Shown: positions 6,861 to 14,808 of the stretch, piece after piece
Layout of the letters: each line of letters opens with the position of its first letter
Position numbering within the stretch: the first letter of the stretch is position 1
Source: a virus
Strand: one strand, 5' to 3'
IMG/VR virus record: IMGVR_UViG_3300008261_001864
Coordinates: 1-64,000 of that record
Length of the DNA stretch: 64,000 nucleotides
Translations under genes and position numbers: made by a program
Notes under the pieces: generated by a model
Seen by the model: the letters and a program-made list of their open reading frames with translations, nothing else
What the model was told of the DNA's origin: nothing
Databases searched by the model: none

Positions 6861-8430
6861 TGGCAATCAGTTTGAGTGCGCCTGTCTTACGGTCAGGGGC
6901 CGATGCGAACTTCGCACGGATGCCGTCATTGGCATCCTCATCATAGCCCACCCACTCCAGAATCTCACGAACGTCGTCTGTCATGGTGCGGATAATGCGG
7001 GGCTTGTAGGCCAACTCGGTAGCCAACACTTCCTCGTCGAGCGACGGCTTGCCTTGGTCGAAAGACTCGATCATGGCGGCCCCGATAGCCTGCTCCATCT
7101 CGCGCCCCACCATGCCACCAGCCTTTTCAGCCAGCAAGGCCAGATTGAAGTCCTCGACGTTCTGCCCCGCCTTTCGCAGGTGAATCTTGAGGATGTCAAC
7201 CCGATCTTCTTCGGCAGGCATATCGAAGAAGAACCGCTCGTCCATGCGGTTCACGAACTCGATGGGCAGGGTCTTGAGGGAGTTCGCGGTCATGGCGAGA
7301 CAGACCGGCGCATCCGTCTCCTGCAACCACGTTGACAGGATGCCGATGGTGCGGCTTGTCGTGCCAGCATCCGACTGCGCGGACGACGCCCCACCCGACA
7401 GCGACTTCTCGGCCTCGTCAATCCACACGATGCAGGGAGCCGCCGCCTCGATCATGCGGGTCACTCGGTAGATGTTGGCCTCGGACTCACCGACGCCACT
7501 CGACCGCAACTTGCCCATCTCGACCTGCACGACAGGCAAGCCCCAAGCGTGGCCCATCGCCTTGACGGACAGGCTCTTACCACAACCCCACACGCCAGCC
7601 AGCAACACACCCTTGGGAGGACGCAGGCCGAACTTCTGCCCCTGCTCCGTCCATGCTGCCCGCGTCTTACGCGCCCACGCCTTGAAGCGTCCCGCACCAC
7701 CAACGTCGTCGAAGTTGAACGCCGAGGTGTCGATGTACTGCACGAGGTCCGACTTGCGGAGTTGCTTCTGGCGGTAGTCCGAGACGATCTTGGGGTCGAT
7801 GCGGCGAGGGTTCTTGGCATCCTTCTTGGTAGCGATGATGCTCTGCGAGATCGCCATTTTGATCTCGTAGGAGGTCATGCCCTTGAACACCTTGGGAGTG
7901 TTGTCGGGAACGGGCGTGTGGAGTTGACGGGCCGCATCCTCCACGATGGCGAGAATCTCCTCGCTGGTCAGCCCCTTGTCCTGCACGACATCAATGTAGC
8001 GGGACAGCTTCTCGGGAATGACTCGCCGCGAGCCGACGAAAATGACGATCTTGACGACCGTGTTATCCTGGTGCAACTGGTGGGCGATGTTGAGGAACCG
8101 CCGCTGAACGTGCGGGTCCACCAGCCAACGCTCGGGGTCCGTCACGACGTAGATGTTCTGCTCACGCTTGGGATCATCCCGATACATCTGGATGAGAGCC
8201 TGATGGATGCCCAGCGTGTTGGGGTCCTCCGTGTGGGTCCGCTGCTTCCAATCGTTCACGAGATTGTCGAGCGGCACCAACCCCATCGCAGCGTTGTAAA
8301 CCCACGTCCGCTTCGAGAAGTCCTTGAGGGTCTGCTGTAGGTTGACAAGGAAGCGGTCCTCCTCGTCGGTCACGAAGTAGATGAAGCGGGCCAGACTGCG
8401 AAGGTGGAATGTCAACTCTGGGTTCGTCAT
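6850..8430 (-). CDS. Ycf46-like AAA+ ATPase
   Basis: 526 residues. A long N-terminal helical region (about 1-235) is followed by one AAA+ domain: Walker A GVWGCGKS near 279-287, VGESEANIYR, Walker B CIVWIDEAEK near 333-342, sensor 1 AMTANS and the arginine-finger region NRMDERFFFDMP. The WGLPVVQ..GKL..SGVGESEAN..PCIVWIDEAEKSLSG pattern is close to chloroplast and cyanobacterial Ycf46, also about 500 residues long. The ATG at 8430 follows the GGTGTAAGAGGGG motif. A terminator at 8453 separates it from DUF1257- and DUF2997-like genes, which are associated with this family elsewhere (recall). Substrate unknown. Confidence 0.85.
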   Translation of the reverse strand: MTNPELTFHLRSLARFIYFVTDEEDRFLVNLQQTLKDFSKRTWVYNAAMGLVPLDNLVNDWKQRTHTEDPNTLGIHQALIQMYRDDPKREQNIYVVTDPERWLVDPHVQRRFLNIAHQLHQDNTVVKIVIFVGSRRVIPEKLSRYIDVVQDKGLTSEEILAIVEDAARQLHTPVPDNTPKVFKGMTSYEIKMAISQSIIATKKDAKNPRRIDPKIVSDYRQKQLRKSDLVQYIDTSAFNFDDVGGAGRFKAWARKTRAAWTEQGQKFGLRPPKGVLLAGVWGCGKSLSVKAMGHAWGLPVVQVEMGKLRSSGVGESEANIYRVTRMIEAAAPCIVWIDEAEKSLSGGASSAQSDAGTTSRTIGILSTWLQETDAPVCLAMTANSLKTLPIEFVNRMDERFFFDMPAEEDRVDILKIHLRKAGQNVEDFNLALLAEKAGGMVGREMEQAIGAAMIESFDQGKPSLDEEVLATELAYKPRIIRTMTDDVREILEWVGYDEDANDGIRAKFASAPDRKTGALKLIANDD

Positions 8431-8433
8431 AAT

Positions 8434-8446
8434 CCCCTCTTACACC
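8434..8446 (-). promoter_or_regulatory. GGTGTAAGAGGGG leader motif before the Ycf46-like gene
   Basis: Exact 13-base copy. Together with the start codon it reads GGTGTAAGAGGGGATTATG, differing from the clpX leader by one base in this stretch. It lies directly after a terminator, so transcripts that pass the terminator carry it. Confidence 0.6.
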
Positions 8447-8452
8447 GACTCG

Positions 8453-8486
8453 AAAAGAAACGGCCCACCTTTTTAGGGTGGGCCGT
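8453..8486 (-). terminator. rho-independent terminator between DUF1257-like and Ycf46-like genes
   Basis: Minus strand: ACGGCCCACC, loop CTAAAA, GGTGGGCCGT (10-base perfect stem), then TTCTTTT. It begins 26 bases after the stop of the DUF1257-like gene. The ATPase ATG is only 22 bases further on, so no full promoter fits between, and the ATPase probably depends on read-through. Confidence 0.85.
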
Positions 8487-8511
8487 CACGCCGCAAACGT
8501 GTTGCGAGGGA

Positions 8512-8838
8512 CTAGCCCACCGCAATAATCATCTCGACCTCGCCATCGCGGTTCATCTGGCGAGACTCGATCATGATGCCCTGACGGGCGCACTCCAACT
8601 TGTACTTGGCCTCTCCGTAGTGCATACGGAACAGACCCAGCTTGTCGGTGGTGTGGCCGTAGTCGGTGTCGCCTGTGATGTCACCCGTCTTGAGGTTGAG
8701 GGTGGCGTTCTTCATGGTCCCGCTCGTGAAGCGGAGTCCGTTGACATCCTCGACGAACGAGATGCCAGCGGCGGTTGCAGCCTGCTTGGCGAGCGCCAAG
8801 TCCTTGATCTCGGTCTGCGTGGTAACTCGGTGGGACAT
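8512..8838 (-). CDS. DUF1257 / Ycf35-like protein
   Basis: 108 residues starting MSHRVTTQTEIKDLALAKQA, the typical DUF1257 (Ycf35) opening (MSHF.TI.T.IKD...L). It continues with a beta-rich middle and the C-terminal run AKYKLECARQGIMIESRQMN, then DGEVEMIIAV, as expected for the family. The ATG at 8838 has AGAGAGGAACAC before it; an extended frame upstream to 9018 lacks support. It follows a DUF2997-like gene by 19 bases and ends at a terminator. The biochemical role of the family is not known to me. Confidence 0.82.
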   Translation of the reverse strand: MSHRVTTQTEIKDLALAKQAATAAGISFVEDVNGLRFTSGTMKNATLNLKTGDITGDTDYGHTTDKLGLFRMHYGEAKYKLECARQGIMIESRQMNRDGEVEMIIAVG

Positions 8839-8857
8839 AGTGTGTTCCTCTCTGAGC

Positions 8858-9040
8858 CTAGCGGCCCTGGGTTTCGTGAACGGTGTCGCACTCGGGTCCA
8901 ATCTCCTCGTCGGAAAGCTGCTTGCCGACTGCGTTGGTGACCCGGTAAATCTCGCTGCAAAGGTGCGAACCACGGTCCAGCACCTCCGTGACAACCTTAC
9001 CGTCCTTCTTGATAACAACCTTGACTCGCATCGCGGGCAT
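8858..9040 (-). CDS. DUF2997-like small protein
   Basis: 60 residues. The strand MRVKVVIKKDGKVVTEVLDRG followed by a Cys, a helix and an acidic tail matches my memory of DUF2997 (roughly IKPDGTVTEEVEG..G..CLE). The ATG at 9040 follows AGAGGAGGACACG, a strong ribosome site; the farther in-frame ATG at 9067 lies inside the upstream gene's end. A conserved GGTGTATGAAGGGG sits at 9055-9068. Next to the DUF1257-like gene it forms the family pair expected around Ycf46-like ATPases. Confidence 0.68.
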   Translation of the reverse strand: MPAMRVKVVIKKDGKVVTEVLDRGSHLCSEIYRVTNAVGKQLSDEEIGPECDTVHETQGR

Positions 9041-9054
9041 CGTGTCCTCCTCTA

Positions 9055-9068
9055 CCCCTTCATACACC
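9055..9068 (-). promoter_or_regulatory. variant GGTGTATGAAGGGG leader
   Basis: Variant of the recurring motif at the end of the upstream gene (its stop TGA is within it) and 14 bases before the DUF2997-like ATG. A stronger GAGGAGG site follows it. Confidence 0.4.
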
Positions 9069-9680
9069 AGAACCCTTGAACTTCACTCGCCCGCCAACCG
9101 GGACGACGTTTGTGGCTGGCTCTGGTGCCGCCCACGCATCTCGTGGCGGTGTCTGATCCCCTCTTACACCGGCCAACATCCGGCCCCCTTGAAAAGGTGA
9201 GTTGATAGGGAAAGATTCTGGTCGCACGGCTGGCTCCCTCGCCACAACAGGCTCGACGGGCTGCGTCGGAGGAACCTCGACGGGCGCAGGGGTGACAACA
9301 GGCTCCGCTGCGATAGGCCTGGTCACAACGGGCGGTCGCCGTACCTCTGCGACAGGCTCGGCCCGCACGGGTGCCTCGATGACCGGCGTGGCATCGGGGT
9401 CAACCCACGATCTGATGTCGGGCGGCCTGCTGGCATCGAGGGACAGGAACTTCTTGCCCGCGATGATCTTGAAAAGGGGGTCGGCAGGGTCCATGCGAGG
9501 AGTGTTCTTGAAAAGCCGGTCCTCCCATGTGTTGACCCGCATATCAAACCGACTCTGGCCGAACAGGCTACGAGTACAGTCGGGGTTGATGCACCGCTTG
9601 CACCACCCCTCTTGAAAGGTCGCCAACGGCTCCCCAGCGGTGTTGCACTCGGACAGTTGATCTCGTCGCGGGACCGTCAT
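9060..9680 (-). CDS. Cys-cluster protein with proline-rich linker, downstream of DNA polymerase
   Basis: 206 residues from MTVPRRDQLSEC; the ATG at 9680 overlaps the polymerase stop by four bases. C12, C27, C30 and C35 (GWCKRCINPDCTRS) form a plausible zinc or iron-sulphur site. Residues about 95-165 are a Pro/Val/Glu-rich linker (VVTRPIAAEPVVTPAPVEVP) similar in style to the one in the polymerase C-terminus. The tail (VPVGGRVKFKGSGV) is short and basic. It is likely a replisome accessory, inferred from coupling only. A copy of the GGTGTAAGAGGGG motif lies in frame within its 3' part (9158-9170). Confidence 0.7.
   Translation of the reverse strand: MTVPRRDQLSECNTAGEPLATFQEGWCKRCINPDCTRSLFGQSRFDMRVNTWEDRLFKNTPRMDPADPLFKIIAGKKFLSLDASRPPDIRSWVDPDATPVIEAPVRAEPVAEVRRPPVVTRPIAAEPVVTPAPVEVPPTQPVEPVVAREPAVRPESFPINSPFQGGRMLAGVRGDQTPPRDAWAAPEPATNVVPVGGRVKFKGSGV
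9158..9170 (-). other. GGTGTAAGAGGGG motif inside a coding region
   Basis: Reads GGTGTAAGAGGGGATCA on the minus strand, identical over 17 bases to the clpX leader, but continues GACACC where clpX has TGACGACC, so no ATG follows. It may be the relic of a gene start that lost one base and fused to the upstream frame. Confidence 0.4.
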
Positions 9681-12532
9681 GCACCCCTCTCCTCCCCTAC
9701 CTTGCCGTCCGATAGGTTCTTCTCCAGTAGTTGCTCTGCGAACCGTCCCGCGTTGACCCGTATCTTGAGGTTGGGGTCGATCAGTACGTTGCCAAACCCG
9801 TCGATGAGCCGCAGGTAGTGGCCCGTGTCCACCGTCATCCAACGCCCGATGGCCTCCCTGACCTGTGCGACCGAGAGCGCCGTCGTGGTCTTGAGCCGTA
9901 CCGTGGCGGTCCTCACCTTCTCGGTACCCTGCTGGGCAGGTGCGGAGGGCGGCGGGGGTGCCGTGGGGGCCACCGCCACAGGTGCCGCCGCAGGTGCGGG
10001 TGTTGTCTGGGGGGCGACCTCAACGGCTGGCTCGACCTGCTTGGCTTCGACGGCTACTGCGGTGCCCTGCGGGACATAGGGCAAGAGGGCGGCCGGTACC
10101 TTCTTGTAAACGTACCCGTGAGAGATGAAACCACCCTCGGGAGGCTGCTCGCCTTCCTTGGCCCTGTGGCACCCGAACTCGGCACCCCAAGACTCTCCCA
10201 GCAGCGGGTCCGTCACCAACGGGACCAGCCACTTGGGCGAGTAGGGCGGCCTCGCCATGATGGTGGGCTTTTCCATCTCGCGGGTCAACACGGGGATGAC
10301 CTCGAACACGAGATCATGCCGCACCTCAAAGACCAACTCATCGTGGACGGTCAGGAGCATCCTGACCGCATCCGCTGCGTCCTTGAGCCAGCCTTGGCGG
10401 TACAGTTCCTTGTGGATCAGCACCATGCTGATCTTCATGATGTCGGCACCGCTACCCTGGATCGGGTAGTTCGTCGCATGACGCTCGCCAGACGCCCGTA
10501 GGCTCCGAACGTCCTCCTCGGTCTGGACAATCTTGCCCCATGAGTCCTTCTGGCCCTTCTGGAGGTTGGCGTCGGGAATCGCAATCCATCGCCCGAACGC
10601 CGTCCACACTCCAAGGTCACGCTTGACCTTCTCGTGCTGACCCTTGACCCAGTTGGCGAACGTGGACACGGCCTTGTCGAACGCCTGCTTGCGCCGCTGG
10701 GCCTCCAGCCGGTTGCAGCCGGTCGCCCGCATGATGGAGGCGGGGCCGCCGCCGTACACAAGGGCGAAGTTCGCCACCTTGCCCATCTTGCGTTCGTCCT
10801 TGGTGACCTCCTTCTTGTTGAAGAACGCCCTCGCCGTGATGCTGTGGAGGTCGCCGTCGCCGTTCTGGAACTCCTTGATCCAGACAGGCTCGTTGGAGAG
10901 GTTCGTGACGATACGGAGTTCCTCGGCGGCGTAGTCGCACTTGACCATCGTGTATCCCGGCCGGGCCACGAAACTCGTGCGGACGTCCGAGGTGCCAGGG
11001 ATGCCGTGGATCGGGATGCCGCTGAACCCGTCCTCCGCGTTGCCTGCGGGGGCCGAGAAACGTCCCGTCGCTGCACCCGTCTGTTTGAACGAGAACCGCA
11101 GTTCATCGTTACGGTCAGGGTTCGCGGACAGGCTCTCCAGATAGGTACCCAGCATCTTATCTTCTTCGCGGTACCCGTCCACCCACTCCAGCACCTCGGG
11201 GGCGTTGACGCCCAACTCCTCCCTGATGGCCTTGAGGCTCTCGTAGTCCGTCTTGTACTGCTGGGACTTCTCGTTCAAGGGAGGCTTGGGGTTGATGTTC
11301 AACCCCCGCTCGCCAAAGAGGAACTCGCCAAGTTGCTTGGTGGAGCCAGGCTCGAACGCCTCAAAGCCCTTGGAGGTCGCCAATGCAACGATCTTGTCGC
11401 GGTACTCCTGCCACTTGGCCCTGTGGGCGTTCCGCAGCCCCTCCAGACGGCTCCGATCCACCCTGACCTTGTTACGCTCCATGACGCGGACGACCTGCGT
11501 GACCTGCTTCTCCAGCCGGTAGATGAACTTTCGACCCGTCGGGTCCCTGTCGATGACAGGCAGGAGGTCGGGTCTGGCACACAGGAGCCGCGTACAGATG
11601 GCGTCGGAGCCAGCGTACTTGACGACACCTGGCTCGTCAGGGGAGAGGCTCGGGAAACTGATCTTCCGCGATGTCGGGAACAGTTCCTTGAGCTTTATCA
11701 TCTCGTAGGGCGACCCGTCGGGGGCGCGTAGCAACTGTGCGGCCTTGTCCTTGAGGGACAGGTTGTGGTCGCCCGAGTACAACGTGAAGTAGGCGAGCAT
11801 CCCGTCCTCGAAGGAGTCGGGGTGCCAGAAGTCAATGCCCGTCACAGGGTACAGGAACTCTTGGTCGAACTTGGCGTGCCAGAAGTCGATCACCACCCTC
11901 GGGGGCGTCTCGAAGTCCTTGAAGGCCAGCGGGTCTGTCTGGCCGGGCTTGGGGGTCGGCTGCGCTGCCCGACAGAGCCGTGTGATGGCGGCCTCGACAC
12001 GCTCGACGGGTTTCACATTGAGGTCAGGGCCACCGTCCAGCGCCTTGTGTCGGACGGGGATGTAGTAACCCGTCTTGGCCTCACCGACCGCGATACAGAA
12101 GCCGACGATCTGATGGTGGGTGCGGGGCCGTCCCTGTGCGTCCCACTCGATGCGGTTGTCCAGCCCTTCCGTCTCAAGGTCCAGCGAACACTTGCCGTTC
12201 GCCAACGCCTCATCGACGATACGCTCAACCTCGTCCGAGGTACGCACCAGCACGAACTCGTGGTACTTCATCCACGGCTTCGTGATGTCGGGCACCTCCC
12301 GCTCGGCCTTGATGCCGGTGGCACTCAGGAACGATTCGAGATCGTCGCCCTCGTCCTCATCCACCTTGAAAAGGCTGGTCTGTTTCGTTGTCTCGGAGGC
12401 GACAGCTTCCCGCAACTCGGACACGAGGTCCAAGTCATCGGGTTCCTCGGCGGGTGGGGTGGGTACCTTCGCGGGTGCGGCTTCCTCGTCCAACAGGGCT
12501 GCGATGTCATCCAAATCGTCGATTTCAGTCAT
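9677..12532 (-). CDS. polA: family A DNA polymerase with 3'-5' exonuclease and C-terminal extension
   Basis: 951 residues. Exonuclease motifs are SLDLETEGL near 116-124 (Exo I), DFWHAKFDQEF (Exo II) and YAGSDAICTRLL (Exo III). Polymerase motif A is VKCDYAAEELR, motif B KMGKVANFALVYGG and motif C LLTVHDELVF. An acidic N-terminus (about 1-80) carries DEGDDLESFLSATG near 60-73, also found in the protein at 13870. The polymerase core ends near residue 785. A further 165 residues hold a Pro/Ala linker and a small alpha/beta-looking domain (TATVRLKTTTAL to EKNLSDGK) that I do not recognise. The ATG at 12532 has GGAG upstream. The same transcript carries the helicases and primase. Confidence 0.95.
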   Translation of the reverse strand: MTEIDDLDDIAALLDEEAAPAKVPTPPAEEPDDLDLVSELREAVASETTKQTSLFKVDEDEGDDLESFLSATGIKAEREVPDITKPWMKYHEFVLVRTSDEVERIVDEALANGKCSLDLETEGLDNRIEWDAQGRPRTHHQIVGFCIAVGEAKTGYYIPVRHKALDGGPDLNVKPVERVEAAITRLCRAAQPTPKPGQTDPLAFKDFETPPRVVIDFWHAKFDQEFLYPVTGIDFWHPDSFEDGMLAYFTLYSGDHNLSLKDKAAQLLRAPDGSPYEMIKLKELFPTSRKISFPSLSPDEPGVVKYAGSDAICTRLLCARPDLLPVIDRDPTGRKFIYRLEKQVTQVVRVMERNKVRVDRSRLEGLRNAHRAKWQEYRDKIVALATSKGFEAFEPGSTKQLGEFLFGERGLNINPKPPLNEKSQQYKTDYESLKAIREELGVNAPEVLEWVDGYREEDKMLGTYLESLSANPDRNDELRFSFKQTGAATGRFSAPAGNAEDGFSGIPIHGIPGTSDVRTSFVARPGYTMVKCDYAAEELRIVTNLSNEPVWIKEFQNGDGDLHSITARAFFNKKEVTKDERKMGKVANFALVYGGGPASIMRATGCNRLEAQRRKQAFDKAVSTFANWVKGQHEKVKRDLGVWTAFGRWIAIPDANLQKGQKDSWGKIVQTEEDVRSLRASGERHATNYPIQGSGADIMKISMVLIHKELYRQGWLKDAADAVRMLLTVHDELVFEVRHDLVFEVIPVLTREMEKPTIMARPPYSPKWLVPLVTDPLLGESWGAEFGCHRAKEGEQPPEGGFISHGYVYKKVPAALLPYVPQGTAVAVEAKQVEPAVEVAPQTTPAPAAAPVAVAPTAPPPPSAPAQQGTEKVRTATVRLKTTTALSVAQVREAIGRWMTVDTGHYLRLIDGFGNVLIDPNLKIRVNAGRFAEQLLEKNLSDGKVGEERGA

Positions 12533-12534
12533 GG

Positions 12535-12951
12535 TTACGGCTCCTCCACGATCACCACATACACCGACTCCCGCCACAGCCGGATGAGTTCCTGCCCGAT
12601 TTCTGGAGGCACCCCGACGGGTTCAAAACAGGTAGGCATCTTGGGGGCTTTCGGGATGCAGTCGGCCTTACGGTAGAAAATGCACTTGCCCGACAACGCG
12701 CATTGGCGCGAGTCGGGCGACAGTCGGTGCAGGATGAGTTGTGGGGATGGCCCCAGAGCCTTTACGAGCGGACTCGTCCAGCCATGCAGCGCGTGATCGA
12801 CCATCTCCTTGGTGGTGACCAGCAGGTACTCGGCGTAGCGGCTGGTCCTCAGAGGCTCCCAAGCGGCTTCCCAGACGCCAGCCTTGCTGCGAACCAGCAT
12901 GAGGTGGAGGTCGCCCATCTCACGGGTCTGGAGTTTGATCTGTCGAGCCAT
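12535..12951 (-). CDS. hypothetical protein with four cysteines
   Basis: 138 residues, unknown family. A beta-rich N-terminal half (MARQIKLQTREMGDLHLMLV) precedes a Cys group C84-C90-C98-C108 (CALSGKCIFYRKADCIPK) that could hold zinc or an iron-sulphur cluster. The C-terminus is helical (EIGQELIRLWRES). The ATG overlaps the glycosyltransferase stop by one base, and the polymerase starts two bases after its stop, so it belongs to the replication operon. Confidence 0.7.
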   Translation of the reverse strand: MARQIKLQTREMGDLHLMLVRSKAGVWEAAWEPLRTSRYAEYLLVTTKEMVDHALHGWTSPLVKALGPSPQLILHRLSPDSRQCALSGKCIFYRKADCIPKAPKMPTCFEPVGVPPEIGQELIRLWRESVYVVIVEEP

Positions 12952-13880
12952 CAGTCTTGCTCGTCGTCGTCGCCGTAGCCCTCCTCAACGACGGGAGCGG
13001 GTCCAACTCGACCCTGCTGACGGTCAGCCAGCACCATCCCGAAGTTGTTGACCCCCTGCGGGATCACGAGGCCCGCCTTGCGGCGCAGCACGTTGGTACG
13101 AAAGGGGCGGTAGTCCACATGGTGGTGCCACCGTCGGAACTTCCAGACCACCTCCGCAACGTCGGGGTGCATGGCGGCGAGCATCCTGCTCTTGTTGAGC
13201 GTACCCTCGATCTCGTAGAACTCTCGGGTGTTGCCGCCCGTCATCCGCTGGGTCGCCACCTTCCCACACAGGAAGGCGTTGAACTGCACGGTCACCCACT
13301 TGTCCTTCAAAACCCGCAGGGACAGGTCGGTGTCCTCGTTGTAGCGCCCCCGCCAACGGTACTGGATGTCGTTGCGGATCAGTAGGCACGAGTAGATACG
13401 GGTGTTCAGCACATAGGGGGGCAGAGCATCGACGGCCTTGGCGAACCCTTGGTAGTTGAAGCCCGCGACCGCGACATTCTCGTACCGTTCCACAAAGTCC
13501 TCGGCGGCTCGAAAGACGCTGCCCGTCTCACAGACGATGCGGGTGTTGCGGTTCATCCTGTAGAAATGCTCGAAGTTGTCGTCCATCACCCAATGCCACG
13601 CGGCCCCCTCCGAGATCGCATGATCCCAAGCGAAGTTGCGTGCGGGGCCTGGCCCCTTGCTCTTGGTGGTCCCAAGATCATCGAAGGCGTCGTACTCCTC
13701 GATGTACCGTGGGGGTAGGATGAGTAGCTTGTCGGCTCCGACCTCGGCGGCGTACAGGTCGAACTCGGGTTCCTCGACGATGATGCGGTACGGGGTCCGC
13801 ATCCGATCCAGCGCCTTGCTGGTCAGCCGCGACTCCCATCGGCCCTTCGACACCACATAGATGGGGTGGCTAGGATTCAT
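12951..13880 (-). CDS. TET-associated-type glycosyltransferase (TAGT-like)
   Basis: 309 residues from MNPSHPIYVVSKGRWESR. The order PIYVVSKGR, TSKAL, YRIIVEEPE, GPGPARNFAWDHA and HWVMDDN (D100-D101, a DxD-like metal site) matches phage glycosyltransferases first noticed next to TET/JBP DNA-base dioxygenases. These are predicted to put sugars on oxidised or hydroxymethylated bases. The C-terminal half has YNEDTDLSLRVL, fitting a GT-A fold acceptor region. The start at 13880 overlaps the upstream stop (13870) and places the conserved strand right at the N-terminus; the alternative at 13910 has no better site. No TET/JBP gene is in this window. It could instead modify a protein. Confidence 0.68.
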   Translation of the reverse strand: MNPSHPIYVVSKGRWESRLTSKALDRMRTPYRIIVEEPEFDLYAAEVGADKLLILPPRYIEEYDAFDDLGTTKSKGPGPARNFAWDHAISEGAAWHWVMDDNFEHFYRMNRNTRIVCETGSVFRAAEDFVERYENVAVAGFNYQGFAKAVDALPPYVLNTRIYSCLLIRNDIQYRWRGRYNEDTDLSLRVLKDKWVTVQFNAFLCGKVATQRMTGGNTREFYEIEGTLNKSRMLAAMHPDVAEVVWKFRRWHHHVDYRPFRTNVLRRKAGLVIPQGVNNFGMVLADRQQGRVGPAPVVEEGYGDDDEQD

Positions 13881-14181
13881 CGACGTACCGCTTGTCGGTG
13901 CCAGGCCCACCCCAATGAGACTTGTAGGGATGCCAGATGCTCTTGGTCTTGGCGTTCAACTTCTGGCCGATGCGGGCCGCGAAGTCGTCGAGGTCCTCCT
14001 GCGAGTTGAAGCGGACCACGATGGTCGCATAGGCCACCTGCTTGTCCTGCACGAACTCGGGCATATTCTGCCACTCACGCCGCCACACAGGCTCGCCCTC
14101 GGGGTCACCAAGGCCCGTGGCCTCCAAAAACGAGTCAATGTCGTCGCCGTCGTCATCTTCCCAACGCCTGTCCTGACTCAT
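13870..14181 (-). CDS. small protein sharing an N-terminal motif with the DNA polymerase
   Basis: 103 residues. The N-terminus DDGDDIDSFLEATGL (10-24) nearly repeats DEGDDLESFLSATGI of the polymerase, and the similarity may go on through a W..xxEFV patch. The rest (YATIVVRFNSQEDLDDFA, then IGQKLNAKTKSIWHP) is a compact alpha/beta unit that I recall from other phage proteins, sometimes fused to DNA-modifying or ParB-like domains; I cannot name it. The ATG overlaps the primase-fragment stop by four bases (ATGA), and its own 3' end overlaps the glycosyltransferase start. It is a likely replisome accessory. Confidence 0.75.
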   Translation of the reverse strand: MSQDRRWEDDDGDDIDSFLEATGLGDPEGEPVWRREWQNMPEFVQDKQVAYATIVVRFNSQEDLDDFAARIGQKLNAKTKSIWHPYKSHWGGPGTDKRYVDES

Positions 14182-14801
14182 CGCTGCCTCTCCTTGGCCC
14201 CTATCTTGTCGAGGACCTGCCGCATCACCACGACAGCCTCGGCGTTCGTCTGCTTGCCGTTCGTGAGCCGCCAGCGGAGCCGATCCAGCACGCTGCCGAC
14301 CCGCAGGTATCCGTCCATCGTGAAGCTGGGTTTAGCGGCACGCAGCCGCCTCTCACAGACACCCAACAACTGCTCGGCCTCCGTCGAGATAGGACCTTCC
14401 TCGAAGGTCACAACCTCTCGGGGCAACTCGGGGGTCGGTAACCCGAAGGCCCGCTCCATGAGCGCCAGTAGCCGTGTGAAGGGAACGTCGAGTTGCTCGA
14501 ACTTCTTGAACAGGGCGATGCAGTCCCACTTCTCCTGACAGACAAAGCACCACACGCCCGCTGGCTTGCCATCCGTCGCCGGATAGTACCTGGTGGACGG
14601 CTTGTTGTCCTTGCCGTGGAAGGGGCACGAGAACTGCTCGGGCTTGTGGCCGTTGTAGCGTAGGGCCGACCCGTAACGGGCCAACACGTCCCCGACCTCT
14701 ACCCTGTCCCGCAAGGTGGCAACCCGCTGCCGCACCCATTGACGGGCGGCCTCGGACTGCCGTGCCTCCTGTGTCGCTTCGGCGTGGAAGTCCCTTGCCA
14801 C
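14178..14801 (-). CDS. CHC2 zinc-finger primase-like protein
   Basis: 207 residues. C59-H62-C85-C88 (FSCPFHGK and WCFVCQ) form the CHC2-type zinc ribbon of DnaG primases, which reads the template. The usual RNA polymerase/TOPRIM part is missing: after residue 110 there is only a helical region (LLGVCERRLRAAKPSFTMDGYLRVGSV in pieces). It may work with a separate catalytic subunit outside the window or with the host DnaG. The start is GTG at 14801 with GAGG upstream, 7 bases after the helicase stop. Confidence 0.82.
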   Translation of the reverse strand: MARDFHAEATQEARQSEAARQWVRQRVATLRDRVEVGDVLARYGSALRYNGHKPEQFSCPFHGKDNKPSTRYYPATDGKPAGVWCFVCQEKWDCIALFKKFEQLDVPFTRLLALMERAFGLPTPELPREVVTFEEGPISTEAEQLLGVCERRLRAAKPSFTMDGYLRVGSVLDRLRWRLTNGKQTNAEAVVVMRQVLDKIGAKERQR

Positions 14802-14808
14802 TGTGACC

